A stretch of DNA of 64,000 nt. It comes from Perkinsus olseni (taxonomy: Eukaryota > Perkinsozoa > Perkinsida > Perkinsidae). Shown here one piece after another: positions 1 to 11,983 of the stretch. The translations under genes were made by a program, and so were the position numbers. The stretch covers positions 1 through 64,000 of the forward strand of contig JABANP010000282.1 of NCBI GenBank assembly GCA_013115135.1. The letters run 5' to 3'. Within the stretch, counting starts at the first letter, position 1, and every line of letters begins with the position of its first letter. The notes under the pieces are model-generated. The model was given only the letters and a program-made list of their open reading frames with translations, searched no databases and was not told the origin of the DNA.

Positions 1-392
1 CCGCGTTGGCGCTGCTGATCCATTTGACGCGTGAAAATGAATTCCAAAATCAGTGCTGAGTTTCAGGATAAGACCGGATATTCAATGCCTCCCTCAGTGT
101 CAAGAGTAGCGCTCCCAGGAGCGTTTTTTACACGTTAAAATCGATCCTTGGTCCAAGGACCTTGGAGGGCTCTCGAAAATCAAAGGAAGTCGATTGAACA
201 CCCCTAGTTTATTGAAGACCCCGTTGGTCCGACTCTCTCGTTGAAGCGAGATGGATTCAGTCGCTTCGTCGCTTGGGAAAAAATCGGTAGTTCGACCCTG
301 AGAATTCGAGATGGCTTGACAGCGAACTTGCTGTTGCTATTATCGTGGCCAATCTTGTTTGTTAGGCGCTGATAAAAAGGCATAATGTGAAG

Positions 393-3300
393 ATGATGAA
401 CGAAATGCAGGAGGTTGTTAGACAGATAATGACGGCAAAGACGAGGAATGAAGAGGTGCCGGGATCGAACCGGGGACCTTTCGCTTACGCAAATACGGTC
501 GGGTGTAGATTTTACTCGCCTATAATACTCGCTTGGGAGAGATTACTCGAGCTTTGACGGACTTGGCCGAGAAGCAGAGCTCGTCCAAAGAGGTTGACGA
601 TGTTAAGCGACAAATAAACCAGCTAAGGCAGCTATTGAACATCAGGTGAGAGGTCCCGAGTACGATTCCTTGTCGAGGCATTTCTCTCTCAGATGCGGCC
701 AGACGACTGAACAGGTGGCTCAACTGAAGCAATCTGTGATAATAACTCTTCAGAGAGAGAGAACCGAAATGCAGCAAAGGTCCGTTCTCTCGCCTCACTC
801 GGATTAACGTATGCTGGCTCAGAATTTCGCAGTTGATGCGCAACGACCTGACTATGGTCATACACCAATGCGATCGTCGTCTGAAGGAAGGACACGCTCA
901 GGTGAGGCGATCCGTGGTTGATTTATTTATTTATCATCGTAGAAGTGTTGTGGCGTAGTTTTTGTGAGGGGGATCCTTACAGTCCCTTGGTTCGGATGAT
1001 AGTAGAGATGGTGTCGTCCGAAGTTCCGGGGTGTTGTTAGCAGATAGCTGGCACCATCAATGCTATGCTGTTCATGAAAGCATGCAGGATTGAATAACGT
1101 GAAGACTTTTCGAATTGACGAAGATTGGAAATAATCGTTGCATCGCACGAACTCTGTTCTGCAGTGAGAAGCGGGTGGACCGGGATCGTTCCCTGTTATC
1201 AGACCCTCGCCCTGAAGAAGGTCCTCAGGCAACTCTGTAATATAATCGACGGCGGAGAGACCCTTGTGACGGAGGTAGTAGCGCGGAAGACACTGCCCTG
1301 GCGGACTTACGGCGTCATCAGCTTCCTGACGACGAAGGCCCGTCGCCAGCCTTGGAGGCGAGTAAGATCTTGAATGACAACCCTCGTTTGACGACCGGCG
1401 GCGGCGGGAATGCTTCGGGGTTGACAGCGGCCGGTTTTCCGCGACAGCAGCCGCAACAGCAGGCGCAGCAGCAGACGGTAAGGCACTGTGGGGTTGTCGT
1501 GCGTTGAAGTAGGCCAGTGGTAGAGCGAGTATCTGTCTCGCGAAAGGTCGTGAGTTCTATTCCCTGATGAGTATCCTCGTCACTTTTCCACATTTTTCCA
1601 ACTATCACCGTCATATAGAAATCTATTCTCCCTCTAGGGGTTTCTGTTTTCGATTCTTCTTTACTGCGTTCAGATCAGCCCTAGCGTCCAAGGCTTCAAT
1701 CGCCCGCAGGCCTCAGCAACCACGCCTGCCACACCCACTAGCAACAACAATACCACTCCAATCGCTACTAATGCTGCATCGGTAGGCTGGGACCGCTCTC
1801 TATCAACATCAATCGCCATCATGAAGCGTGGGCCAGACTTGAAGATTTTGCTCCATTCCTGAGTGCTATCTCCCGAGAGTGTTGGTAGCGTGAGCAACGA
1901 TCGCCTGCTGAGCATACGCCTGTCTAGTAAGCTTTCCCATTGATTTTATATTGGCTAGTGATATCGTAAGAAGGGTGCTCTCGTTCTGTATGTTCCTCGT
2001 TCGTGCACTCGGGTGGAAGAGAAACGACCGCTGTCGGTGGTTCAGGGGAGCGCAGCGCAGCAGGCAGCCTTGACGAAGAGGATCGCCGAGCTAATTAAGC
2101 GTCAGAGTGGGTTCGATAAGGCTGAGTTAAGAGGCGGAGCGAAGTTTTTTCAGGTGGCAATGTATCGTCCCAGCCGGCGATTGCGCAGCTGTTGGCCCAC
2201 TTGCCGCAGCAACAACAGCAGCAGCTTCAACAACTTTTGCAACAGCAGCAGCAGAAAAGTTATGGCGCGGGGACGACGACCCAACAGGTAGGGGTCCTGT
2301 AGGGTGATCGTGCTTGATTCATCAATGTCTTAGCAATCGGTGATGCGAGCCATGAACGCCTCGGCGGCAGCACAACAACAACAACAACGACAGCAGCAGC
2401 AGCAGCAGCAGCGGTCCTTTTGGTAGTAGTAGTGTTAGTTGTTGTCGGTGTGGTATTAGATTCCTGATGCCAGCAAGACGTTCTTCATACACCGGCAAAT
2501 TTCCTAGAGTAGTGGTTGTAGTAGCGACTGCCGAAACACGGGGGTTGGGGCGAAGCATGCTCTACCTGGCTTGGCGAAATGGCAGTTGGTCTGGGAGGGC
2601 AGGTTAACGATTAAGTTATTGGGTGAACGATTGAATAATTGGGTGAACGATTAAATTATTGGGTGAACGATTAAATTATTGGGTGAACGATTGATCGTCG
2701 TTGTTTTTGCAGGTCAATCTGTTCTGTCACAGACATCCGCGGCGAGCCCCTCGGTCGGGCTTTGTCCCTTTATTTCGACCTTCGGATGGTGCAAATTCGG
2801 CGACAATTGCCAGTACTGTGTGGTGCCTAATTTCGTGGCGCGTGACGGAACTTTCGGCTGCCAGGTTCATCCACGTCACAAACAATCGGGAGCCCCTTCG
2901 TCATCTCCCTCCGGCCATGATCGCTCAGTTGCAACAACAACACTCGGCTCAGGTGAGCGTTGAGGGAATGCAAGAATTGCAAGATGAGCAAGTTTGTAAG
3001 GTATTATCGGGGCAAATCACAAGTAGTGCTGAACTGATGCAAGCCATCGCTAACACGGGAGTCGCTAAGCAGGCTCAGCAGACTCAACCCGGTGCCACGT
3101 CTTCCACCTCACAATCGACGTTCCAAGCAGATACAACTGTAGGTGAATGGCGTTGAGGAAATGCAAGTATTGGTAAGATGGGCAAGATTTCGCAAATTTG
3201 TGGTAGGCGTCGGTGTCGTCGTCCTCGTCGTCTTCCTCGTCTGCTACACAGCAAGATCTGATCGCCGCCCAAATTGCGCACCAACAGGAGGGGGTCAGCA

Positions 3301-3752
3301 TGGGCCCGAAGGCAAAGACCATACCTTGTAAATTCAACTCTGCTGGAAAGTGAGAGAATCTTAGGTCGACCCTTGCAAGAGAGGAATAAACATGAATCCT
3401 TCAAGGTGCGCGTATGGATCAAGATGCGCTTATAATCATGGTGGAGAGTTGCCGGTCGGAGCGGCGACCGGTAGCGGCGGCGGCAGACCGGCCAATCAGC
3501 CGACGGCGGCTGCAATCTTGGCGGCTATGGCGAAGGAAACTCGGGTGGGCTGACGGGGAGGGCGACAGAGGGAGTATGTGCTAGTTTCAGGTGCAGCAGA
3601 GTGCCTCGTTGTTGAGCGTCCCGCAGCAGCAGCAGGCTGGAAGGCAGACGGGAGGTGAGAAGACGGTTGGGGTCCTGTTTTCGATCGTGGAATGGAGCAA
3701 GATTGGAAAACGCAATACAACGGCAATGGAAGATTTACGGTCTCTTACGAAG
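393..3752 (+). CDS. Coiled-coil, Q-rich, CCCH zinc-finger protein (multi-exon)
   Basis: The exons follow from open frame plus GT-AG borders: 393-455, 542-645, 693-779, 823-901, about 1258-1477, 1674-1781, 2046-2106, 2154-2287, 2334-2413, 2713 to about 2819, 2875 to about 3138, 3252-3349, 3406-3544, 3591-3654, and 3702-3752. The phases match at most junctions. The first four exons give heptad-rich helix (EITRALTDLAEK, QINQLRQLL, EQVAQLKQ). The middle exons are rich in Q, N, T and P, with runs such as LPQQQQQQLQQLLQQQQQ. Exon 2713 carries CPFISTFGWCKFGDNC, a C-x8-C-x5-C finger whose fourth ligand lies past a splice site I could not fix. The junction 3349/3406 creates a perfect C-x7-C-x5-C-x3-H finger (CKFNSAGKCAYGSRCAYNH). 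CCCH fingers of this kind usually bind RNA. The start codon and true 3' end are not proved, and the 2413/2713 junction does not phase cleanly, so an exon may be missing. Confidence 0.7.
456..541 (-). other. 86-nt intron made of antisense tRNA-like sequence
   Basis: The intron lies between coiled-coil exons 393-455 and 542-645. Removing it keeps the frame (RNEE/ITRALTDL). Read on the minus strand, it ends with a tRNA-style T-arm: GGTCCCCGGTTCGATCCCGG contains an exact Pol III B-box (GGTTCRANNCC), with 4 of 5 stem pairs. The A-box and anticodon arm are degenerate and there is no acceptor stem, so this is not a working tRNA gene. Confidence 0.6.
1478..1673 (+). other. Intron carrying a sense tRNA-like module
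   Basis: The donor GTAAGG follows a Q-rich exon and the acceptor CAG precedes the next in-frame exon. Positions about 1501-1571 resemble a tRNA: an A-box-like GCCAGTGGTAGAGCG, then GCGAAAGGTC, then a B-box-like GAGTTCTATTCC. The spacing is that of a tRNA, but acceptor strands do not pair. It looks like a tRNA-derived SINE head or a decayed tRNA. Confidence 0.55.
2606..2694. repeat. 20-nt tandem repeat, about 4.5 units
   Basis: The unit AACGATTAAATTATTGGGTG is repeated at 2606, 2626, 2646 and 2666, with a partial copy from 2686. It lies in the intron before the first CCCH exon. It is a small minisatellite with no coding sense. Confidence 0.85.
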
Positions 3753-4141
3753 GTGTGGGTGATGACGAAAGCTCACGCTGATGAGGGAGAGTTATGGTAT
3801 GAAGTTCCGAAGGCGGACGGGTGATATCACGAGGAATTATCTGTCATAACTTTGACATTGATTTTTGTGGCGCGCGACAGAAGTTACTATGTGGAAGGTC
3901 TTTGAAGACCCACCAACTGCTTCGCTTCGCTATACTGGCGTTTTGTGTGACGGGAGACAGTCGCTGAATTGTGATGGGGATAATTATGGATAGTGCGAGA
4001 GCACCTTGTGTAGGTCCTGCGAGCACCAGCGTGAATCGCAGCTCGTCGGAGGGTCGTCGCCCAGTGGGGCTGTCGAGCAAAGAAGGGAGGAGTTTGGTTG
4101 GCAGTGACGTGGTGACTGCTGCCTGGTTGAAAGACCGTAAG

Positions 4142-4889
4142 AGATGAAATTGTTAGCGGAGCGAAGCTCACTGGGTCGATTGGCAGATCTCCCTGAACTG
4201 GATTTTGCGAGGAACGGTCAGCCACCGGCCCCTAGTGGTGGTGACACTGAGGTGGTGACAGCGACCGCGGCGGCTGCCCCGCCGACATCCCCGCCCTCCG
4301 CCGGAGGCTCCGAAAGAGGATGGCGGGGGAAGCTGAGCAGGAGGCAGAGCAGCATGAGTCAGGAGACCAACGGCGAGGTAGCATGGTGACACGGTGGTGA
4401 CACAAGGATGGGGTGGGATGGTTGGGTTCGATCCGATTTCATGCGATGCGACATTTCGAGATTTGAGCGATTTGTGGTATCCACCTGTTAAAAACTCGGT
4501 TTCTAATTGTCGTGGAGCATGCCATGGTAGAGAAGCCTGTCCATACTACTTACCGTTGGTTGACCTGAGCTTGCGGGCGCTCTTCGTCTGTCTTTTTTTG
4601 CTGGTCAAGGTTGATGGAAATTTACCTTGTGGTTCGTCGGGTGTTTATAATTCCGTTTCCAAAGAAGTAGTGTTTCTATGCACCAGCGCCAAATTAGCTC
4701 TTCCGCAGTGTGTCGAACAGTAGCGTCTTCCCGAGGCTCGAAAATTCCATAGCAAGGCTTGGGATACTTCGGAATTTTTTTTTGCTTTCAGTCGAGTAAC
4801 ACAGTGGATTTTGGGGAGGTAGTTGTTGAAGAGCCGGTGAATACGAAAATCGAGGAAGGTGGTATTGAATCCGCAGGCCCTCCTCCAGG
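4142..4889 (+). CDS. Unassigned exons downstream of the CCCH gene
   Basis: Two stretches look coding. Positions 4147-4380 encode a disordered A/P/S/G-rich segment (LPELDFARNGQPPAPSGG, then PPTSPPSAGG, SQETNGE). Positions 4791-4889 lie between an acceptor (tttcag) and a GTAAGT donor and encode an acidic segment (SSNTVDFGEVVVEEPVNTK). No domain is recognised. They may be 3' exons of the CCCH gene, because strand and intron style match, but I could not phase the junctions. A B-box-like word GGTTCGATCC at 4424-4433 lies between them. Confidence 0.4.
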
Positions 4890-5354
4890 TAAGTTGCAGG
4901 CGTATCTTAGGTTGAAGATGGTGTTTCATGAGTCAGGTTTAGGCTTCGCGCCCAAGACGGAATCTGGCTGAACGATTGATGAGTTTTTTCATATGCTTGC
5001 GACGCTTCGGTCTTAGTCGCTTCGCAGTGAGCAGGGATCGTCCACCATCCCGTCTCCCTTGAAAGTCTGTCCGTCTTCTCAGTAGGAGGGACTATTGGTC
5101 GCCCTCATTCGACGTCTTACAGACTTTTGATAGTACTTTTTCGTTAACACAACAACAGCTTCGGTATTTCAGCGTGTCGTCGAGTTCCTCAGTGTTAACC
5201 GTGGTGGGGGTTGCGTGGGAAAAGATATTTTTCACTTGGTGAAAAATATCGAGTCGTGAGGCGAAGTGCGGCCAGCTGTGTCATGGGAAAAAGTTCGCGA
5301 AATTTAAATTTTTTTGGTTGTTTCTGTTCCTGACACAGTTTATCCGACACTGGG

Positions 5355-5492
5355 ATGGCGAGCGTTTCAGCGAGACGCTTGCGTCGGAACAGTAGCATTG
5401 AGGAGCATCTCGAACAGTTCCCGGCCATGGTCAAAGCCACCGAGTCATCGACACAGGAATCCAGGACTTGCTATTGCGAGTACCTGAATTAG
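5355..5492 (+). CDS. Small ORF, 45 aa, unknown
   Basis: An ATG-to-TAG frame encodes a basic then acidic peptide (MASVSARRLRRNSSIEEHLE). The composition is like real protein rather than chance, and the reverse strand has no better alternative. It could be the last exon of the gene to its left. The function is unknown. Confidence 0.35.
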   Translation: MASVSARRLRRNSSIEEHLEQFPAMVKATESSTQESRTCYCEYLN

Positions 5493-5825
5493 GATTGTAA
5501 CGCTTGGTGCTGAGTCCCTGAACTCCTGTACTTGCACTGGGCCAGTATATTATGAATAATAGATCATCATGCTGATGGTGGGTGTGAGTGGGGTATGTCC
5601 CGCGGGGCCCTTGATACCGTTGTGCAGGGACGCACTGCGAATCCTGCGCTGTGCGTGGATTCCGGGCAGCCCCTCATACTTGCTTTGCTTGCGTCGTGCG
5701 AACTGTATCCATCCGCCATTTGGCATTCCGCTCACTGAGCAATGCTCAACCCGGCACGCATAGACCCGTCGGCTGATGCTGAGAATTCCTTAAAGCCCCC
5801 CGGCAAGCGGCGTACGCCGCTGCGC

Positions 5826-6060
5826 TTAGAGCTGGGCAACCGCACGGGGTACGTTTCCTAGTACCGTTTCCGTTACCTAGTACGGGTACGGGGAACTAGT
5901 ACGTATTAAATATATTAAGTAACGCATACGTGTATTGAATTATGCCGTACTTCAAGTATGGCGTACTCGTACGGTACTTGGGAACCACTGCGACGGGTAG
6001 TACGGGTACGGAGCCGTACTCTTACCCGTACCGTACTCCGTACTGTCGCTCACCTCCAGC
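5826..6060. mobile_element. TACGG-rich small repeat element, copy 1
   Basis: The stretch is built from words such as CCGTACC, GGTACGG and TAGTACGGGTACGG in both orientations. It starts beside GAGCTGGGCAACC. A related stretch at 33785-33892 ends with TTTGCCCATCTCT, the approximate inverse, so these look like two members of one small family with inverted ends. No coding potential. Confidence 0.45.
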
Positions 6061-6189
6061 TGCGCTGGTCAGAGTACAGCGCAAGTTTGAGAGTTTGACG
6101 ACCCTTCACGATTACTTCACCGTTGTCTCTTGTTCAGCATACTTTCTGCGCAGTTTCTCTTTTCGCAGCGTAATGCTGCTGTTGTTGTT

Positions 6190-6878
6190 ATCGTCGAAAA
6201 TCAGAGCATCGAGTACCCGTCGGTGGTCTCGGAAAATGCCCTCAGTGCGGATGAACTTCTCGACTCGTGCTGGTGTGACCTCTGAGAAGGTGTCCCTGCG
6301 GGCGTGGAAGAAGGCGAGGGATGGTACGATGACGGACGTTTAGAGACCGACTGATCGAGAACACAACACCCGGGTTTTGCCATCTGGAATCCAACCTTAC
6401 ATCTGCTGTCTTCTTGTTATCTTCCACTGAGCTTCGGCGGGGCTTCTTGTCGGTGCGAGACAGGATCAGCGAGACGCTTTACATGGAGGATTGGCGAACA
6501 CCTTTTGAGATTTTCATGCAAAATTTGGCAAAAAATTTGGCATGAGAAAATTTTTCCTCAATTGTGTTCCGTGGAATTTTCCGATGCGAATGCTGCACAT
6601 TTTCGGATTGGAATTATCGAACCGGTGATCGATTTGGCCTGATATTAAATAAGCTTAGTTCCTGCTCTCCGAAAGCGCTCGTGGGTTGCGTCATCGATAT
6701 CATAGAGCGTCCCTCAGCAGGTGGCAACCGTTGGCGCTCCCGGGCAAACTCCGTGATTTCTGAAATGGAGCCCCCAGAGCTGGAAGCACTCTTTGCTGAA
6801 GTACTCAAAGCAGCCCGGGGAAGGAAAGTTTCTGTGGATGAGGGTGAGGGTCTCGTCAAATCGATCATTCATCTATGA
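6190..6878 (+). CDS. Unassigned exons with an alpha-helical C-terminus
   Basis: Positions 6190-6285 encode a helical, acidic stretch (IVENQSIEYPSVVSENAL, SADELLDSCWCDL). Positions about 6640-6878 encode VIDIIERPSAGGNRWRSR, then EMEPPELEALFAEVLKAAR, ending at a TGA. The composition is protein-like and the opposite strand is less so. No family is recognised, and the link between the two stretches is not shown. Confidence 0.4.
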
Positions 6879-6894
6879 TGGGGACGGGACACGT

Positions 6895-7090
6895 CAAACT
6901 TGGATTGGTCCTTGTCAATCTTGCCCGTGTATTATAAACTTGGTTGTGATACTGTCATTCTTGCATGGGATAATTTAGCCCTTGCCAAACTTGGGCTTAA
7001 CAGTGACATTCTCGGTGTTAAAATTTTACATGTGTCAAACTTGCTTGTGACATTGCCATTCTTGCCTGTTCACTATCAAACTTGCACGGG
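6895..7090. repeat. Imperfect repeats of an ACTTGG/CATTCTTGC word
   Basis: AAACTTGG, GTGACATTG and CATTCTTGC recur about every 55-60 nt, in roughly three diverged units. AT-rich flanks up to about 7560 contain no convincing gene. Confidence 0.4.
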
Positions 7091-7633
7091 AAATGCTTCG
7101 AATAGGTGTTAGTGAGCTAACGTAGAAGAAAAATTTTCTTAGAAAATCAGCGGGATCGCGGCCGCGCTGTGAGCCCGTGCTTGCTGTAACTTTGATTGGT
7201 AGAACGCACGTTCGCGTAAAAAAATCGTTAAAAAACTAAATTCTTCGTGTTGGTACCGGTGACCCAATGGTTGGTGAACTCGACATAGTAGGCGGAGAGG
7301 TGATAAAACCTTGTGTAGTTGTAGACTCGTGACTCGTGAAGCTCGTGTAGCTCGATGTAACACAATGAGGGGAGACAGCATCCATGAAAGTTATTAGTAA
7401 ATATTAAAGATACTATGATTAATAAATAAAATAAATATTATATAAATAAGGATAATAATTATACAGTGAGGATAAGCTGATCATGAACGAGATCGCACAG
7501 TCGGAGGCATAACAGTGCGAAGTGTTTGTACGTCAAAGTTGAACTGCGTAGTTAGATGATGCCATCAGAAAGTACTATGCTACTTTGCCAAAGTGGAGAG
7601 GGGATCGTAAAGCGGTGTGTTTCGTTCCATTGA

Positions 7634-9135
7634 ATGCTCTTTGGGCGCCGCTTCTGCAGGCCTTGTCCGGTGTCAGATTCAATCCTTGTGATTTTGTGTG
7701 AACGTTTATCTGCGCTGTCACCGACGGAGATCTCGCTTCGACAAGCGTGTGGATTCCTGAACGCGATATCATCTCTGGGTGAGTTGCCCGACGAGGCCGC
7801 ATTCACGCGCGAACGGCTCGGGAAAGAGGCTTCGTATCACTGGAGCCTCTCCTGTTTTCAGCTCCCGACGTTCCAGTTTCCGCGGAGCTAGAACCAGCTG
7901 TGGCGAACTTGATTGAAATAATTGCCCAGGGTTGCCGAGGAAAGCATGCTGTAGTCGAGCTGATCGCTGCGACACTTTGAACGTCCTTGTGATAGGGCAA
8001 CTCCCCAGGCTTGTCCTTAGCGGACATAGCGTTGTCAGCGCGAGCACTCAGCAGACTGAAGTTGAAGTCGAGTCCGACTTACAGCGACCTCATACAGATG
8101 GCTGTGAGTGATGAGAGAGCGGCGTTCCAATTTTCGGGTGGCTCGAATGTTGTGCTACTTTCGCATTGCCATGGTACGTGTCGAAGAATCCATCGCTCTT
8201 CCGGTATGAGTCGTGATGGGCGATGATGTGTAGTGCGCGAATTGGGCTGAACCGTTGTATAATAGGCTGCCACTGGAGGGTGGTGAGCATATACTGGGAC
8301 AAAGCGAGCATTTTAGTATCGGACCGAGATCATTCTGCTGGCGGAGGAGTGCCGGGGCTGTAATTTTGAATGATATCGCGGTATTAAGAAAGATAGTTTG
8401 GACCATTGAGGAATAGATTAACAGTAGGGGTAAATATGCCCTTGCAAAGACTTGGAATTTCACTACCGGATCGAGACGCTATATCCGGCAGTGGATTGAC
8501 GTGCATGTAGTCGTTTATAAACCTGGACCATAGCATGCCTACCACTCTGGTAGCCTGGCAGTGTTGGGCTGCCTTGGTCTTGGGGGATTTGAGATCGCTG
8601 ACGTTCGATAGATTCACTCGTCTGATGAAGGGTGGGATCGCGCATCGGTGGTGACGCTGTTGTCGATGCTAGCGAGAGATGATTCGAAATCGCATACGAA
8701 TCGGCGGCTTGGTAAGGAGAAGGACTAGGGCTTGGCACCTCAGGTGTTCATGTCGTAAGATTATCGCCGTTGCTATTTGAATTGTGGACAGCTGGGCGGA
8801 GCGAAGCGCTCTGTAGGCTAGGACCGCCAATTAAGCGGTCGTGAGCTTCCACGCCGAATCAGCTAGGGTGTTTGGCGTAAAGTTCCGGTCGGAATTCGTT
8901 TTATTGTGACCCCTGCAGGTGTAGCGATGGAAACTGGCTCGCATGCGGATGACACTGCGATCCAAGGCAGACTTCTTCTTTCTGTGTTACAGACTGCGTC
9001 TTTGTCTCAGGGATAAAACTCAGCCAATGGTGTGCTCACAACGTTGATGCCTTCGATGGTGAGGGTCTAGTCAGCTGCGTTCATCTCGCTGCCAGAGCTG
9101 CGCCGCCGGAGCATGTTGACAGCCTGCTAAAGTGA
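7634..9135 (+). CDS. Helical-repeat protein, OPR/HPR-like
   Basis: The exons are about 7634-7778, 8021-8137, about 8500-8633 and 9011-9135. The junction 7778/8021 phases exactly (G+CG) and 8633/9011 phases (G+GG). The protein is a chain of amphipathic helix pairs: ILVILCERLSALSPTE, ACGFLNAISSLADIALSARA, LSRLKLKSSPTYSDLIQMAV, TTLVAWQCWAALVLGDLRSL, GEGLVSCVHLAARAAPPEHV. The L/A pattern is typical of octo- and heptatricopeptide repeat proteins, which act on organellar RNA in algae and alveolates. No RAP domain is visible. The family call is inference from pattern; the gene call is firmer. One middle exon is probably still missing. Confidence 0.5.
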
Positions 9136-9176
9136 GGATGGGGGGAGCGCCGGTGCACTATCTCGCTGCAGTAGGT

Positions 9177-9313
9177 GTAGTTGTAGAACACAACATGAGT
9201 AGATTGGGCTCATAGTGAACGAGACAGAGCAGATAGAAAGTGGAGTGTTGAGGGAATGGGTTGATAATGCGAAGCTAGTATAAGCGCAGCTCGATTGTGT
9301 TATGTAGACAGCG
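9177..9313 (+). mobile_element. MITE family 1, intact copy
   Basis: About 137 bp, starting GTAGTTGTAGAACACAACA and ending GTGTTATGTAGACAGCGC; the ends are imperfect inverted repeats. A near-identical copy lies at 30771-30910 and a reverse-oriented diverged copy at 35901-36035. More diverged pieces lie at 18861, 27916 and 28199. It is non-coding. No clear target duplication was found. Confidence 0.7.
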
Positions 9314-9571
9314 CACCGGTCTGCTGCGGGCTCACTCGTTCACGAAACGGAAAAGTCACCGAACCGCGCTTCGTGGAGAGCGCAGTCGTGTATCACATGG
9401 TGAACTCTCCTCAGCGAGAGTCCTCATGTGATTCGGGCCGGCTGGGAGGCAGGGTGTACACTTCGGAAATTTCAATGAAATTTCCGCCGTGGAAATCTAG
9501 GTGCGCACCCTGCTGGGAGGGAGGAAAATCAAAATTTCCTAGTTCAATCTTGAGCACATTTCCTCCGTCGC

Positions 9572-10436
9572 TGTTACCAGTCATGGCAACCCGAGTACTT
9601 AAGACTTCTCAAGAGACTGTAATTAAGAGTACATCATCAATCAAAGGGCAACGCTAGGCTAAGATATGGGGACAGATATCTTGTGTGCTGAGTGGTCAGG
9701 GACACTGGCCACCAGTCACACAACATCTCCCTTCCCCAGACCAAAAAACCCAAATAAAAACAACTATCATTCTCAAATTTCATTATTAATCATCTACAGA
9801 CTCCCAGTGTTAAAGTACATGACAAATGCGGCAAAGGCTCGACTAAGCATACTTATACACAAGAGTGATGTCTTGGGCTGTCTATAGTGCAACGGGCTCC
9901 ACTGTCAAAAATTCAGACAAAAGCATATCCACAACCAGAAGAAGCACTTGTTAACTGTCAGCATGTCAGCATGTGAGACGTTGATGTACCAGACAGAGCC
10001 CCGGCGGCCGCTGGGCTGAACCGACATCACATAGCCATTATCCAAGGCAGTAGAGCAAGTCTTCTCGTACACAGTGTCAGGCAAAAGGCGAGGCTTTTGG
10101 GAAACTCCACGTTTACCAATTGGCCTAGTAAACGAATAGGACTGGAGCTCTCAAATAGTCCAGCATAGTCGACGGACATAGATTGACGAATTCACCATGG
10201 CTTTGAGTCTTTGACAGTACACATCCCACATGGCACTCCACTTGGCATAAGAGAGACAAAGATCAGCACTGGTTCTCCACCATGTTACCAGTCATGGCAA
10301 TCCAAGTACTTAAGACTTCTCAAGAGACTGTAATTAAGAGTACACCATCAATCAAAGGGCAGCGCTAGGCTAAGATATGGGGACAGATATCCTGTGTGCT
10401 GAGTGGTCAGGGACACTGGTCACCAGTCACACAACA
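9572..10436 (-). mobile_element. Non-autonomous LTR retrotransposon (TRIM-like), complete
   Basis: Two direct repeats of 154 nt (9572-9725 and 10283-10436) differ at only about six sites. Each begins TGTT and ends AACA. The 5-bp target duplication GTCGC lies at 9567-9571 and 10437-10441. Read on the minus strand, the base after the first LTR begins TGGTGGAGAACC, as expected for a primer-binding site that pairs with a tRNA CCA end. The sequence just before the second LTR is GGGGAAGGGAGA, a polypurine tract. The 557-nt interior has no gag or pol. Its minus strand holds one protein-like stretch (VSQKPRLLPDTVYEKTC, DNGYVMSVQPSGRRGSVW), perhaps a captured host exon. It needs enzymes from another element. 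Confidence 0.85.
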
Positions 10437-10477
10437 GTCGCCTTCTTAACGGCTCCTGGAAAAGGAATGGGCGTATA

Positions 10478-10573
10478 GTCTGCTAGGCTCAACAGTTGAG
10501 CCTAGCAGACCCTGCTAGGCTGACTAAAGTGTCAGCAGACCTGCTGCTGACTAAGCTCAACTGACAGTTGAGC
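10478..10573. repeat. Cluster of one-nucleotide-centre palindromes
   Basis: Positions 10478-10510 form a perfect palindrome with 16-nt arms around a single A. Positions 10555-10573 have 9-nt arms around a single A. A third, imperfect one (GTCAGCAG / CTGCTGAC) lies between them. Confidence 0.85.
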
Positions 10574-11983
10574 CTCAACTAAAGTGTTTCCTTCCATGAG
10601 GTTTACATGCAGCCATCGTAAGTTGCTGTAGGCGTCTAAGATGAGCCAACGAATTTGAGGTGGCGTCGCAACCGAGAACCGTGGCGGATACCGACCTTTC
10701 ATGAAAGTATAATAGCAGCTGGTGGTCTCGTGGAGTTTCCAGTGGCTCAGGTTACGGGGACAGCTCAAGTCACAATGGCGTCTTTACACTGGGCGCAGAA
10801 CATGTCGGTGATGAACTCTTATACGCAGTGTCTTTCAAGGAGGTTGGTTGTGGCAAGGGAATACAGATTGGGAGTAAACCGGGAAGACAAAAGTTCTGAA
10901 TTTTCATCCGGAAATGGTCCACTTTCGCGCCCTGAGAACTCGGTCGATCCATATCCAGCTCAAACACAAAAGGTACTCCATCTTCGGCTGAATACTCAAC
11001 CTGCTGTCTGGCCCCAGTGAAAGATCGTATGATTATCGGGGATTAATGATTGGCGGTAAGCAATCACCAACGAGCCTCACAAAGCCGAACTTAGCAAGAC
11101 CCACAGTATCGCTTCAATCAAAGGTTGTCTTGAGGAGTTGGCAGACGACTCATCCGAGATGAGCAACTAAGCGTTCCCGACGCGGACCATGTGGAGCATC
11201 CGAGCAGGTTGTGAACCGGGCAGTGGCTGCATGAGGCATAGAGCTCAGGGTTTGAGTTGCAAGCTCATCTGTTCTTAGTCGGACTGAACTGGCGAAGGCG
11301 TTCGACTTTGAATTGACGCGCGCAGGGTCGCCTTCTCAGAAGCAATAGTTGGGTTGGATTTAAGGTAGAGGCTGATCAGGGCTTGGTCAGAGAATGCAAC
11401 TCAATGCTGAAGGGCGGATTCTTCGAGCACATCAGAGTAAAGACTCTACTTCCACGCCACGCGCAGTTGACATGCAGGACCTGCGCCGCGGGTTGTTTCA
11501 GGAAATCTTGAACAGCACGAAGATAAGGTGGTGGGTTTGTACTGCTACAAAGGAGTGGGGATGAGAATGCCTGACTAGGGGGAATAAGGCCAAATTGTGG
11601 GGAGCTCGCGGGCTACCCGCGGTGGGCAGCTGGTTGACTCTGAAGATCAATTATGATTTGTATTTGAGCTGGGTGGAGGTCGACCGAGGTTACAGTTTTG
11701 GTCCAGAACTTCCGAAGGCAGAACGAGCCACTAGTAGTGAATAGCCTCAGTGGTAGTTCGAGCGATATGGCCCATCGAGCTCAGAACTGGCAGAACTCCT
11801 GGCCGCTTTTTCGCGCGCTGGAATCTGGAAGGGGATAAATGCTTGCGATCTTGCCGTTCTTCGTGCGCATCAGAGCCTCTCCTATCAGTGGAATTGAGCT
11901 GGGGAAAGAAAGCGAGTGTTCAGCGGCAGCACATTATTGGACTCTAATTTCTTTTGACTGTTGGCTGGTCTTCAGTTCAACTC

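Noticed and set aside
1318..1614. Minus-strand frame with a CCCACCCG-like cysteine run
   Set aside because: It is the shadow of the plus-strand poly-Q exon (CAG/GCA repeats read backwards); the plus frame has matching splice phases.
2322..2558. Minus-strand Leu-run frame (LLLLLLLSLLLLL)
   Set aside because: Reverse reading of CAG/CAA repeats in a Q-rich plus exon.
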